Under the pieces are notes generated by a model. It did no database searches. It was not told where the DNA came from and was given only the letters and a program-made list of their open reading frames with translations. The position numbers were made by a program, and so were the translations under genes. A DNA stretch of 64,000 bases from Flavilitoribacter sp020436695 (lineage in GTDB: Bacteria > Bacteroidota > Bacteroidia > Chitinophagales > Saprospiraceae): positions 1-64,000 of the forward strand of contig JAWKLQ010000025.1 in NCBI GenBank assembly GCA_041392665.1. Direction: 5' to 3'. Position 1 is the stretch's first letter, and the number at the start of each line of letters is the position of its first letter. This document shows, piece by piece, positions 37,388 through 46,311 of the stretch.

Positions 37388-38260
37388 ATGAGCTACCATC
37401 CGGCATATACCCGTAAATACCAACCTCCATTCAGTTGGTTATACTTACTATTCCTGCTCTTTTTCAGCTCCTGTCTGACAAAAAAGGCAGTCGTTCAGGA
37501 GCCTTTTAAAGTGATTTCCTTCTACACGGCCAAAAATGACCGGGCCCATATCAGCTTTGTAAACGAAGCCAATAAATGGTTCGCTGAAAAGTCCACTGAA
37601 TTTGGCTTTAGTTATCAGGCTACCGACAACTGGGATGAGCTCAATGCGGAGTTCCTCGCCCAATTTCAAGTGGTCATTTTCCTCGATACCCGGCCGGAAG
37701 TCCCGGATCAAAGATCAGCTTTTGAAAACTACATGAAAACCGGAGGGGCATGGATGGGATTTCATTTTGCCGCTTTTGCCTTAACCCCTTCGGCCTATCC
37801 AAACAACTGGGAGTGGTACCATGATGAGTTTCTGGGTTGCGGAGAATACAAGAGTAATACCTGGAGGCCGACCGCAGCCCTACTCAAAGTGGAGAATAAA
37901 GATCACCCCGCGAACCGGAACCTGCCGGAGATCATACAATCCGCGCCCAATGAATGGTATCGATGGGAAAAAGACCTGCGTGACAATCCGGATATTGATA
38001 TCCTCTTATCCATCGATCCGGCGAGTTTTCCGCTGGGTACAGGCCCCAAGCCCCATGAGATCTGGCACAGTGGGTACTATCCGGTGGTATGGACCAATAA
38101 GCGCTACCATATGATCTATTTCAACATGGGCCACAATGATATCGATTACGAGAACGGGACGAATGAAGAGCTGTCATTCACTTTCCACAATACGGAGCAG
38201 GATCGGTTGATCCTGAATGCGTTAATGTGGCTCGGGACAAATAAAAACGGTATCAAGTGA
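37388..38260 (+). CDS. ThuA-domain lipoprotein
   Basis: This 290-residue protein has a signal peptide with lipobox FSSC at about residues 26-29. A ThuA (trehalose-utilisation-like, class-I-glutamine-amidotransferase-fold) domain follows with VVIFLDTRPEVPDQRSAFEN, GGAWMGFHFAAF and HPANRNLPEI. The family appears in sugar-catabolic loci, but the reaction is uncertain. The N-terminal ATG at 37388 gives a long pre-signal segment; later starts are not available before the hydrophobic core. It overlaps the bactofilin gene by four bases (GTGA). Confidence 0.85.
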   Translation: MSYHPAYTRKYQPPFSWLYLLFLLFFSSCLTKKAVVQEPFKVISFYTAKNDRAHISFVNEANKWFAEKSTEFGFSYQATDNWDELNAEFLAQFQVVIFLDTRPEVPDQRSAFENYMKTGGAWMGFHFAAFALTPSAYPNNWEWYHDEFLGCGEYKSNTWRPTAALLKVENKDHPANRNLPEIIQSAPNEWYRWEKDLRDNPDIDILLSIDPASFPLGTGPKPHEIWHSGYYPVVWTNKRYHMIYFNMGHNDIDYENGTNEELSFTFHNTEQDRLILNALMWLGTNKNGIK

Positions 38261-38688
38261 ATTTTCTCATCTATCTCCGAAAATGGCTGGGCCTGGATGT
38301 ATTTGAAAACTTTCTATGGATCAACGCTCCCACCATGTCCAACCTGGCAACGGATACCTACATTGAAGGTACGCAGATCATTATCGGCGAGAACAGTTGC
38401 GATCTGATCCTGCGCCCCAATGCGAATGTTGAAATAGCCGGGATATTCAAGGGGAAAATAATCGGTCTGGGCAATAATGTTGTCAGGATCCGTGGAGCAC
38501 TGGATGGAATACTGTCCTGCGATAAGATGATCTTATTTCAGGGTGGGGGCCTCAAAGGAAATGCCTATATCAGTAAACTGGTCGTGCAGCAGGGAGCTGT
38601 AATGGACAGCGAGGTTAGCTTCATGGAATTAGTTCCATTTATCCATGCTGTTGAGAGGATAGACTTTGATTTTATCAAGAAATTGTAG
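38257..38688 (+). CDS. Bactofilin-like polymer-forming protein
   Basis: This protein has up to 143 residues. The core (about residues 34-120) shows short beta-helix turns: TYIEGTQIIIGENSCDLILR, VEIAGIFKGKIIGLG, VRIRGALDGILSCDKMILFQ and GNAYISKLVVQQGAVMDS. This is the bactofilin (PF04519) style. GTG at 38257 overlaps the ThuA stop and suggests coupling; ATG at 38335 (MSNLATDTYIEG) is the alternative and fits family lengths better. Bactofilins form non-polar filaments at the membrane. Confidence 0.72.
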   Translation: MNFLIYLRKWLGLDVFENFLWINAPTMSNLATDTYIEGTQIIIGENSCDLILRPNANVEIAGIFKGKIIGLGNNVVRIRGALDGILSCDKMILFQGGGLKGNAYISKLVVQQGAVMDSEVSFMELVPFIHAVERIDFDFIKKL

Positions 38689-38695
38689 CACAATA

Positions 38696-39913
38696 CTAAC
38701 CAGCAACTTCAGTATTGTCTTTATTTCTACCCTCTTTAGCCACCATCCCATAATATAAGGAATTCAAATAAAGCATCTCCACTAAAAGAATGAACAGAGC
38801 CCCCAGCAGAAAAGTCAGTGTGCTCAATTCCGGATGGATCAGCGTGGCGATCAGAAAAACCAGCGCCGTCAGCAATAGAGAAATCCGCCCCGGACGAAAG
38901 AGCCTGCGAAACCGATCCGGGAGCTCCATCAATCCCATCATCAGGCTGATACAGACCAGGAAGATGGTCACTGCATAGCCGAATACCAATTGCATATCAC
39001 GTGAACTATGGTGTGCATCGAATAAAGCGGTAAAACTCACCGCCATCAGACCAAGAGCGATCAGAGCCGGTATATACAGCATTTCCAGCAGTGTCGCATT
39101 AAGAAAACCGCCTTTGGGTTCCCTTCTGGCCACCAGGGTAAAAAAGATCCACCAAAGCGAAAAGACAATAGATAGCGCCAGGGCGAAATTCAGCCAGACC
39201 GGGAAATTCAATGCCTCTATTTCACCAATTCCGTTCACGATGCCCAGTACTACCTCTCCGAAGACAATGATAGCGAATAGTCCCAGGCGCTCAAACATAC
39301 TGGAGGATAGATTGAGATCCAGGTTAGAGCGACGCAGTAACGCTTGTGAAACAAAAGGCGGCGCGTAATTACAGATCAGTATCAACGGAACAATCACCGT
39401 CAGCCAGGACGACGGGACGGCCAGACTAAGCCCCATCAATCCCAGCGAGATCAGATACATTATCGTGTAGGGAAGGTTGTACCGCCGGTGTGAACGGTCA
39501 TAAAAACCGACACTCCACCACAGATAAGTGATATAGAGCTGCATGACCATAAAAACGATAGTCAGATTGGTATAGCCATGTTCTGGTAAATGGTCGAGCG
39601 TGATGGCCAGCGCCGCAATGATCATCATTTGCCAAAGCGTCATGAGCCGGGTTCGCAATCCTTCGTTGCCGTGCAGATCGTGATACAGACTACCATTCAG
39701 CCATCCCCAGAAAATGATCAAAAACAGACCGGCATATTCCAGAAAGCTCTCCAGGCTAAGATGCTCCGATAAATGATGAGTGATCCGGGCAACGGCAATG
39801 ACGTACACCAGATCATAAAAAAGCTCCAACCAGCTCACTCTCCGGTCTTCCTCAGGTATATCAAATTTTTTGGGTGCTCCCCACCAGGCCGATGGCTCTT
39901 TCCTAAAAGACAT
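38696..39913 (-). CDS. LtrA family (low temperature requirement A) membrane protein
   Basis: This 405-residue polytopic protein begins with a short soluble part and the family motif VSWLELFYDLVYVIAVARIT, then about 11 spans, with SSSMFERLGLFAIIVFGEVV in the middle. LtrA was named from Listeria; its function is unknown. ATG at 39913 is chosen because the family motif follows within 30 residues. A GTG at 39949 overlaps the stop of the upstream monooxygenase gene by four bases and would support coupling instead. Confidence 0.88.
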   Translation of the reverse strand: MSFRKEPSAWWGAPKKFDIPEEDRRVSWLELFYDLVYVIAVARITHHLSEHLSLESFLEYAGLFLIIFWGWLNGSLYHDLHGNEGLRTRLMTLWQMMIIAALAITLDHLPEHGYTNLTIVFMVMQLYITYLWWSVGFYDRSHRRYNLPYTIMYLISLGLMGLSLAVPSSWLTVIVPLILICNYAPPFVSQALLRRSNLDLNLSSSMFERLGLFAIIVFGEVVLGIVNGIGEIEALNFPVWLNFALALSIVFSLWWIFFTLVARREPKGGFLNATLLEMLYIPALIALGLMAVSFTALFDAHHSSRDMQLVFGYAVTIFLVCISLMMGLMELPDRFRRLFRPGRISLLLTALVFLIATLIHPELSTLTFLLGALFILLVEMLYLNSLYYGMVAKEGRNKDNTEVAG

Positions 39914-39945
39914 AAAAGGATTTTTTTGAGCGTGTAAAATACAGA

Positions 39946-41097
39946 TCACTTTTCACTTTCACTACGCCGGGCTATTGCAATATCTTGCGCCACAACCCCC
40001 GAATCCTCATAGATCGTCCCCAAAATGCCTCCGAGTTTATAGTTGTCGAAACCTACAAAATACAGTCCCTGGTTTTCCGGAGCGGTAGCGATGGGGCCTT
40101 TAGGGAAGCGGAAGCGATCCAGCTCCACCGCCACATTGTCGATAAGATCCTCGAGTTGAGGGTGATAGCCGGTGGCGAGGATCACCGCATCGACATCAAG
40201 CGATTCCCCGGACTTCAGCTGCACACCGGTGGCATTAAAATGGTCAAGATCACCTACGATTTTGATCTTACCCGATTTGATATGCGCCACTGTACCCAGA
40301 TCGATCAGCGGCGTCTTGCCGGTTTCCTTAAGTTGCACAGCCGGGTGCACTTTTGACAGGGGCACCCCATACTTAGTCAGATCACCGATCACGATCTTCC
40401 GGATGACCGTACCCAGCCAATCGCCGATTCCGAAGGGTATTTTTTCCAGCTTTTTGGCCGTAAGCTGTACCGGATTACCGAAAACATCGCGTGGTACGAT
40501 GGTCACCGGACTGCGCACCGAGATCGTAGTATCGATATCGTGTTCTGCCAGATCCAGGGCGATCTCCGCACCGGTATTCCCCATGCCGATGATCAGTACT
40601 TTTTTACCGGTGAACGGCTCCGTATTTTTATATTCCCGACTGTGCATGAGCATTCCGTGATATTCCTTCTCTCCTGCCCAATGAGGGCGTTGCGGTATGT
40701 GATTTGCTCCGGTGGCAACCACCACCTGTTCTGCAGTAAATACTTTTCCATTGGTACAACGAATCTTCCACCGACCATTTTCTTTACTCACATTGGCTAC
40801 TGCATGGTTGAAATGTGGCCGGATATCAAACTGATGGGCGTAGTCTTCATAGTACTGCAACAGATCCAGTCTTGGCACATAGAGCGGATAATCATCCGGA
40901 AAAGGCAAGTGCGGAAGATGAGACAACTGCTTGACGGTGTGCAGATGCAGGCGGTCATAGTGCCCGTGCCAGGAGGCGGCAATATGATCGGACTTTTCGA
41001 TCATTTCGAAATCCAGCCCCTTTTTCCGCAAACGTCCGGCGATGGCCAATCCGGCCGGACCGGCTCCGATAATGAGAATGGGAATGGTATTACTCAT
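39946..41097 (-). CDS. Flavin-containing monooxygenase
   Basis: This 383-residue protein has the FAD-binding GAGPAGLAIAGRL near residue 10, the FMO-type SWHGHYDRLHLHT near 45, the NADPH site GMGNTGAEIA near 170 and ATGYHPQ near 325. The pattern is that of bacterial YUCCA-like or Baeyer-Villiger-type monooxygenases acting on small substrates. It is probably cytoplasmic. It is transcribed with the LtrA-like gene directly after it. No substrate is indicated by neighbours. Confidence 0.88.
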   Translation of the reverse strand: MSNTIPILIIGAGPAGLAIAGRLRKKGLDFEMIEKSDHIAASWHGHYDRLHLHTVKQLSHLPHLPFPDDYPLYVPRLDLLQYYEDYAHQFDIRPHFNHAVANVSKENGRWKIRCTNGKVFTAEQVVVATGANHIPQRPHWAGEKEYHGMLMHSREYKNTEPFTGKKVLIIGMGNTGAEIALDLAEHDIDTTISVRSPVTIVPRDVFGNPVQLTAKKLEKIPFGIGDWLGTVIRKIVIGDLTKYGVPLSKVHPAVQLKETGKTPLIDLGTVAHIKSGKIKIVGDLDHFNATGVQLKSGESLDVDAVILATGYHPQLEDLIDNVAVELDRFRFPKGPIATAPENQGLYFVGFDNYKLGGILGTIYEDSGVVAQDIAIARRSESEK

Positions 41098-41226
41098 AGG
41101 TCATGGTTTAGGGTAGGCGAAAAATATACTGCAATTTAAAATAAATGCAATTAGCGGCGAACTTTGCTTCCAGGCAGGGATATTTACCAGCCCTTCCCCA
41201 CCCAAAAGCTCTTCCACATTTTACTA

Positions 41227-41234
41227 TATTTGCC
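41227..41234 (+). promoter_or_regulatory. Possible -7 promoter box TATATTTG
   Basis: This fits the Bacteroidota consensus TAnnTTTG and lies 88 bases before the aldo/keto reductase start. No clear TTTG at -33 was found at the right distance, so support is moderate. Confidence 0.4.
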
Positions 41235-41273
41235 GGACCTCAATTCTGCAATTACATCTTGATTAAACCATCC

Positions 41274-41311
41274 GTCGACTGTCGACTTACGACTATCGAC
41301 TACCGACTAAA
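41274..41311. repeat. CGACT-word repeats in the leader of the aldo/keto reductase gene
   Basis: The stretch holds several CGACT words in a row, including GACTTACGACT at 41284-41294. That 11-mer also occurs at 59213 and 61002, and its complement at 59162 and 59177. Here only one arm is present, so no long hairpin forms. Confidence 0.65.
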
Positions 41312-41321
41312 AAACATACCT

Positions 41322-42335
41322 ATGCGCATTGGAGACAAAACCAACCCGATCGATTATCGCCCGGCGGAAGACCGCTACGATCACATGACCTACCGCCGAA
41401 GCGGCAAAAGCGGCATCCTGCTACCGGCTATTTCCATTGGCCTCTGGCATAATTTCGGCCATATCGACCGTATCGAGAACGGCCGGAATATCCTGAAAAG
41501 AGCTTTCGATCTGGGCATTACCCATTTTGATCTGGCCAATAACTACGGGCCTCCTTTCGGATCGGCCGAGGAGAACTTCGGTACCATTCTGAAACGCGAC
41601 TTCCTGCCCTACCGGGACGAATTGTTCATTTCCTCCAAAGCCGGTTACGATATGTGGCCCGGCCCCTACGGCAATCTGGGATCGCGGAAATACCTCATCG
41701 CCAGTCTCGACCAGAGCCTTAAAAGAATGGGACTGGACTATGTGGATCTCTTTTATCACCACCGGCCCGACCCGGATACGCCGCTGGAAGAAACTATGAC
41801 GGCGCTGGATCACATTGTTCGTCAGGGAAAAGCCCTCTACGTAGGTATATCCAACTACCCACCGGAAGAAACGGCCAAAGCAGCAGCCATTCTAAAGGAA
41901 CTGGGTACGCCCTGCCTGATCCACCAGGTGAAATATTCCATGTTTGACCGCGAACCGGAAGACGGGCTACTGGATACACTCGATGAAAACGGCATCGGCT
42001 GCATCGTCTTCTCTCCCCTCGCTCAGGGCATGCTGACTGACAAGTACGCAGACGGTATACCGGAAGATTCCCGAGCAGCGAAAGCCATGACTTATCTGGA
42101 CAGGGAACGCGTAATGGGCTATCAGCCGAAAATAAAGGCCCTGCACGAGATAGCTCAAAAACGCGGTCAGGCGCTGGCACAGATGGCGATTGCCTGGCTA
42201 TTGCGCGATGCCCGGGTAACATCCGTACTGATCGGGGCGAGTTCTCCGGAACAGCTGGAGCAGAATGTGACTTCTCTGGATAAACAGGAATTCTCGAATG
42301 AGGAAATGAAAGCGATTGAGGATATTCTGGGGTAG
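41322..42335 (+). CDS. Aldo/keto reductase (YghZ-like)
   Basis: This 337-residue protein shows GIRTTHFDLANNYGPP-like wording (here GITHFDLANNYGPPFGSAEE) with catalytic Asp and Tyr. The catalytic Lys is in ISSKAGYDMWPGPYG and the His in DLFYHHRPDPD. This matches the E. coli YghZ/Gpr group, which reduces L-glyceraldehyde 3-phosphate and methylglyoxal with NADPH. ATG at 41322 (MRIGDKTNPIDYRP) is chosen; the open frame extends 59 codons upstream into the word-repeat leader, which is not protein-like. Confidence 0.9.
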   Translation: MRIGDKTNPIDYRPAEDRYDHMTYRRSGKSGILLPAISIGLWHNFGHIDRIENGRNILKRAFDLGITHFDLANNYGPPFGSAEENFGTILKRDFLPYRDELFISSKAGYDMWPGPYGNLGSRKYLIASLDQSLKRMGLDYVDLFYHHRPDPDTPLEETMTALDHIVRQGKALYVGISNYPPEETAKAAAILKELGTPCLIHQVKYSMFDREPEDGLLDTLDENGIGCIVFSPLAQGMLTDKYADGIPEDSRAAKAMTYLDRERVMGYQPKIKALHEIAQKRGQALAQMAIAWLLRDARVTSVLIGASSPEQLEQNVTSLDKQEFSNEEMKAIEDILG

Positions 42336-42405
42336 TGATTGGGTGGGTAATTTCAGATTATAAGACAACTGCCTAATGGTTTGAAGATCTGATGTTTAAG
42401 AGGCT

Positions 42406-42451
42406 GTTGCCGGTTGCCGGTTTGTCAACTGATTAACCGACAACCGACAAC
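42406..42451. repeat. Word-repeat hairpin, GTTGCCGG type
   Basis: The 17-base arm at 42406-42422 (GTTG plus two CCGGTT units) pairs with 42435-42451. The only mismatches are two C-A positions, and the loop is 12 bases. It lies 70 bases after the aldo/keto reductase stop and could terminate or protect that transcript, but no T-run follows. Confidence 0.75.
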
Positions 42452-42547
42452 ATGCTGATTATCAATATTAATCAGGGATTCCCCACTAGATCCTTGCTCT
42501 TATTCTGAAAATTCGGGACTCCTGTTTTATCTCCGTCCCTAAGTCCT

Positions 42548-42555
42548 TATCTTTG
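42548..42555 (+). promoter_or_regulatory. -7 promoter box TATCTTTG before the TPR-CHAT gene
   Basis: This is a perfect TAnnTTTG match 18 bases before the TTG start codon at 42573. The predicted 5' leader would be only about 10-12 bases. Confidence 0.6.
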
Positions 42556-42572
42556 GAGAAATTTTCGATCCC

Positions 42573-45560
42573 TTGTCGAATCTGAAAAAAAGACCGCAAT
42601 CTCCCGACGGATTGCGTACGACTCTTCTTCTCCTACTACTCCTCATTGGGCTGATCAATGAACTACCGGCTTATACTGCCTACTCTACTGATCCGGAAGA
42701 ACAAAGAGAAGCAGCCGATATAGATTACGCCCGGGCGGTCGAACTTAGGGGAACCGACCCTGTCGCGGCGGACCTTCTGTTTCTAAATACCCAGCAAGTC
42801 TACGAGCATCTCGAACTTTGGAATAAAGCATCTGCCTGTACTATCTATCGTTGTCAACTAAATTATGATCTTGAAAGAATGGATAGCCTGGACCGTGCAC
42901 TGGATCAGGCACAGTCTATTATCGATAATCATGACTTAAAAGGCGAAAACTTCCGGCAGGAGCGGATCTATTATTTCCGGGCCATGCTCTTTGATGTCCG
43001 TGCGCAATACGAAGAAGCCCAGGAGATGCTGACCCGTGCTTCCTCCATTCTGGAAGCTTTGGAACATCCGGAAGGGCTGGATTCTTCCTATATGTCTTCT
43101 CACAAAACGCTTTCCGGGGCGATCTATTACGGAAGGGGAGATTATGAGACCGCGATCAATCGATACCAGACGGCTTTGAATCTCTTTCCTATTTCCCGGC
43201 CCAATGAAGCGAAATTGTTGAATATTTACAATAATCTGGGTTTGGCACTCCTGGAGCTCGGTCGGGTAAGCGAGGGCATGCAATACCTGGAAGCCAGCCT
43301 GAAGATCCTTCCCCAACTGGATCAGGACATCTATTTTAACGACTATTTACAAACGTATTTCAACCTCATCAAAGGTCATCTATTATTGAAAGATACGGAA
43401 CAGGCTAAAACGTACCTGACCAGAGCTTTGCCATTGCTGCAAAAAAAGCAGGATGACCAACATATATGGTTTTCGCTTCGGGCCCAGGTAGATGAAGAGC
43501 TACAGCACTGGCCGGCTGCCTTGCTGAATTACCAGCAGGCATTGTCCCGCAGGATACTGATACGGGGCCGGTATCACCCCAGCATTGCACGCCTTTATCG
43601 TTCGATCGGCATGATGCACCAAAAAATGGGAGATCAACAGGCAGCCATGGAAGCTTATCAGCAGGGCCTCCGGGTGTTCGATCCTGAGTTCAGAACTGAT
43701 GATCTTTTTGGCACTCCTTCCCTGCAGGATGTAACCGAATATTATCCGCTGATCCAGCTGTTGAAAGACAGAGGGGATCTGCTGATGAAACAATACCCTT
43801 CCCGGGCCGGCGACATTTTGCCTACTTTTCGTATAGCTATTCAGGCCATCGACAACTTACGGTTGCTCTACGAATCGGATGCTTCCAAATTATTGCTTAG
43901 TCAGGAAGCTAAATCCGTTTTCGCATCGGCCATTACCCTTTTGTACCAGTTGCATCGCCTTTCCCCTAAGCGGGAATACATTGAAGAGGCATTCCGCTAT
44001 ATGGAAAAGACCAAAGCTCTGCTGTTGCTGGAAAACATCAGGAAATGGCGAAATATTCGCCTGACCAATTCCGGCCGGTCTAAAGACAAGCAGGAGTTCA
44101 ACGACCTGCTGGAAAAGGAGAAAAATGCCAAACTGGATCTGGTCTTATTGCAGCGCCTGATCAAAGACGCCCGCGAACAGGATCAGGATGACAGCCATAC
44201 GGAAAAGATCATCACGCTGGAACAGGCCCTGCGCAAGGTAACGGCCCTTTACGAATCGGTAAAGGACGAGCTGGCCGGCCGCTTCCCACAATACTACGAA
44301 GCCAGCTACGGCGAAAAAGTGGCTGAGCTTAGCGCCGTTCAGCAAAAACTACTGGCCAACGACGACACAGCCCTGGTCTCTTATTTCATAAACGGCGAAC
44401 ACAGCTTTGCTATACTACTTACCGAAGACTCCGCCACGCTGGAGCAACTGGCCAGTCCAGCTGCCTGGGAAGAAGATTTTCAAGACTATCAGGAAACCCT
44501 GCGCACACCGGGAGGTGCGGTTCTGCAGGACACCATCTTCCAAAAATACGCTCATTCTGCCGCCAGTTTATACAGCCATCTGCTGAATCCGCTCCTTCGG
44601 AATCTACGGAAAAGCTACCGACGACTATACCTCTTGCCGGACGACCGCCTGGGATTCCTCGCCTTCGAGTCTTTACTGGTCACACCGACTCCGGACAATC
44701 CCGTGGACTATTCTCCGGATCACCTGGATTACCTCCTGGAGCATTTCGCGCTTGCTTATGGTTATTCGGCCACACTGTTGGTAGAAAGTATAAAACGGCA
44801 GCATATCCGTGAAAAGCGAAAAAATTACGGTGGTTTTGCTCCGGTATTCGGCGACCATTCCACGGGCGGAAGAGCCGTCAGCCGGGATTGTACCACCGGC
44901 GAACTCATGTACCTGCCTTATAGCGGAGAAAGTGTCACCGCGACCAGCACGCTGTACAAGGGCGATGCTTTTTTGAACGAGCAGGCCACCCTGAAAAATT
45001 TCGTGGCTGTAGCTCAGGACTACCGCATTCTGCAATTATCCACTCATGCCTGCGTGGACAATAGTAATGCCCTGTTCAACGTGCTTTATTTCTCCGATAC
45101 TACCCTGGCCAATTACGAGATATTCGATATACCGATCCGGGCGGATCTCATCATTCTAAGTGCCTGTGAAACGGGCAACGGTGACCTGCTGCAAGGAGAA
45201 GGTATTATGAGTCTGTCTCGCGGTTTTTACTACGCCGGCAGCAGTAATGTGATCACCAGCCTTTGGCCTGCCGATGACCATGCCACCAAGGAAATGATGA
45301 TCCTGCTGAATCGCAAATTGAAAAAGGGATTGGACAAAGACGAAGCCCTCAGGCAGACAAAACTGGATTACCTTAGATCAGGCAAACTTAGAAAGGCCAA
45401 CCTGGCTCCCTCTATCTGGGCCAATTTCATCCTGATCGGTAATCAACAGCGAATAGACTTTTCCTATTCTCCCCTGCTTTTGATATCCCTGGCCGTTGCG
45501 TGTATATTGTTGGCTATTGCCGCACTGATCTTTTTTCACCGTACTCGCAGCAGGCATTAG
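42573..45560 (+). CDS. TPR-CHAT protein, membrane-anchored caspase-like protease
   Basis: This 995-residue protein has a signal peptide or N-terminal span (TTLLLLLLLIGLINELPAYT) and TPR units over about residues 50-480. A linker helix region follows, then a CHAT domain (about 590-960). The catalytic His lies in LQLSTHACVDN (near 824), and the Cys in IILSACETGNGDLLQGEG (near 863). The C-terminal span is LLLISLAVACILLAIAALIFF, then a basic tail. CHAT proteases are often effectors or processing enzymes; this stand-alone form has no known target. The start is TTG, since no ATG precedes the signal segment and a promoter box lies right upstream. Confidence 0.88.
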   Translation: MSNLKKRPQSPDGLRTTLLLLLLLIGLINELPAYTAYSTDPEEQREAADIDYARAVELRGTDPVAADLLFLNTQQVYEHLELWNKASACTIYRCQLNYDLERMDSLDRALDQAQSIIDNHDLKGENFRQERIYYFRAMLFDVRAQYEEAQEMLTRASSILEALEHPEGLDSSYMSSHKTLSGAIYYGRGDYETAINRYQTALNLFPISRPNEAKLLNIYNNLGLALLELGRVSEGMQYLEASLKILPQLDQDIYFNDYLQTYFNLIKGHLLLKDTEQAKTYLTRALPLLQKKQDDQHIWFSLRAQVDEELQHWPAALLNYQQALSRRILIRGRYHPSIARLYRSIGMMHQKMGDQQAAMEAYQQGLRVFDPEFRTDDLFGTPSLQDVTEYYPLIQLLKDRGDLLMKQYPSRAGDILPTFRIAIQAIDNLRLLYESDASKLLLSQEAKSVFASAITLLYQLHRLSPKREYIEEAFRYMEKTKALLLLENIRKWRNIRLTNSGRSKDKQEFNDLLEKEKNAKLDLVLLQRLIKDAREQDQDDSHTEKIITLEQALRKVTALYESVKDELAGRFPQYYEASYGEKVAELSAVQQKLLANDDTALVSYFINGEHSFAILLTEDSATLEQLASPAAWEEDFQDYQETLRTPGGAVLQDTIFQKYAHSAASLYSHLLNPLLRNLRKSYRRLYLLPDDRLGFLAFESLLVTPTPDNPVDYSPDHLDYLLEHFALAYGYSATLLVESIKRQHIREKRKNYGGFAPVFGDHSTGGRAVSRDCTTGELMYLPYSGESVTATSTLYKGDAFLNEQATLKNFVAVAQDYRILQLSTHACVDNSNALFNVLYFSDTTLANYEIFDIPIRADLIILSACETGNGDLLQGEGIMSLSRGFYYAGSSNVITSLWPADDHATKEMMILLNRKLKKGLDKDEALRQTKLDYLRSGKLRKANLAPSIWANFILIGNQQRIDFSYSPLLLISLAVACILLAIAALIFFHRTRSRH

Positions 45561-45753
45561 ACCGCTTTTTTCTCATCCATAAGCAGAGGAAAAACTTCGC
45601 GAAACATATGAAATAATGTCAATTTGTCACCAAATCTAAACTTTTAGTCACCTTTATTTGGGAAGTTCAGTAAGGACTATTTATTTTGTGCTTAGTTTAA
45701 GGGCAAAGGTAAGCCTTCGGGTGAGCCGGCGCTTTTAACGACTGCGGAGGATA
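45561..45753. other. Gap after the TPR-CHAT gene, possible small-RNA promoter
   Basis: No ORF is seen. TTTG at 45657-45660 followed 17 bases later by TATTTATTTTG resembles a promoter pointing to a transcript of about 105 bases that would end at the terminator 45754-45796. The segment in between has GC-rich folds (CCTTCGGG, GAGCCGGCGC). Confidence 0.35.
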
Positions 45754-45796
45754 GTTGCCGGCCTAATGTTCTGCATTTTGACCGGCAACATTTTTT
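45754..45796 (+). terminator. Intrinsic terminator with GTTGCCGG arms
   Basis: GTTGCCGG (45754-45761) pairs with CCGGCAAC (45782-45789) and is followed by ATTTTTT. It is about 190 bases after the TPR-CHAT stop. The arm sequence is the same word as in the elements at 31801, 34082 and 42406. Confidence 0.85.
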
Positions 45797-45879
45797 AGGG
45801 GGTCCGAATTCCTTTACTTCTCACCATTTTCCCCTTCGGTTTATCCGAACCAATCCAATCTGTTTTTCCCAATAATGGC

Positions 45880-45887
45880 TATCTTTG
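45880..45887 (+). promoter_or_regulatory. -7 promoter box TATCTTTG at ruvX
   Basis: This is a perfect consensus match ending four bases before the GTG start of ruvX. A start point about seven bases downstream would make the mRNA leaderless or nearly so. Confidence 0.6.
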
Positions 45888-45891
45888 CGGC

Positions 45892-46311
45892 GTGGCAAGA
45901 ATACTCGCAATTGATTATGGCACCAAGCGCACGGGCATCGCAGTGACTGACCCCCTCCAAATTATTGCCAGTCCGTTGGAAACCATTCCTACTGCTGATC
46001 TGTTTGATTTTCTGGCAGATTATCTGGCACGGGAAGAGGTAGAGGCAATCGTTATCGGAGAACCCCTACACGCCGACGGGCAACCCGCACAGATCCATCA
46101 TTTTGTGATCGGTGTGGTACGCAAACTGCGTAAAGCCTATCCTGATCTGGAAGTTGAGCTCTGGGACGAGCGCTTTACTTCCGAGGATGCCAGGAAAATA
46201 ATTCTGCAAAGCGGTGCAAAAAAGAAAAAACGCCGCGATAAAAGCCTGGTTGATCAGGTGAGTGCTTCGCTCATTTTGAGCGATTATATGGAAAGTAAAA
46301 GAACGAATTAA
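45892..46311 (+). CDS. ruvX: RuvX/YqgF-type Holliday junction resolvase-like nuclease
   Basis: This 139-residue protein shows ARILAIDYGTKRTGIAVTDP (first catalytic Asp), GEPLHADGQPA, ELWDERFTSEDARKII and DKSLVDQVSASLILSDYM (last Asp), the RNase-H-like YqgF pattern. The family acts in rRNA 5'-end processing and possibly recombination. The start is GTG at 45892, directly at the conserved motif. The stop overlaps the def ATG by one base, so translation is coupled. Confidence 0.93.
   Translation: MARILAIDYGTKRTGIAVTDPLQIIASPLETIPTADLFDFLADYLAREEVEAIVIGEPLHADGQPAQIHHFVIGVVRKLRKAYPDLEVELWDERFTSEDARKIILQSGAKKKKRRDKSLVDQVSASLILSDYMESKRTN

Noticed and set aside
41145..41321. 59-codon N-terminal extension of the aldo/keto reductase
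   Set aside because: It lies over a promoter-like box and CGACT repeats and is not protein-like.
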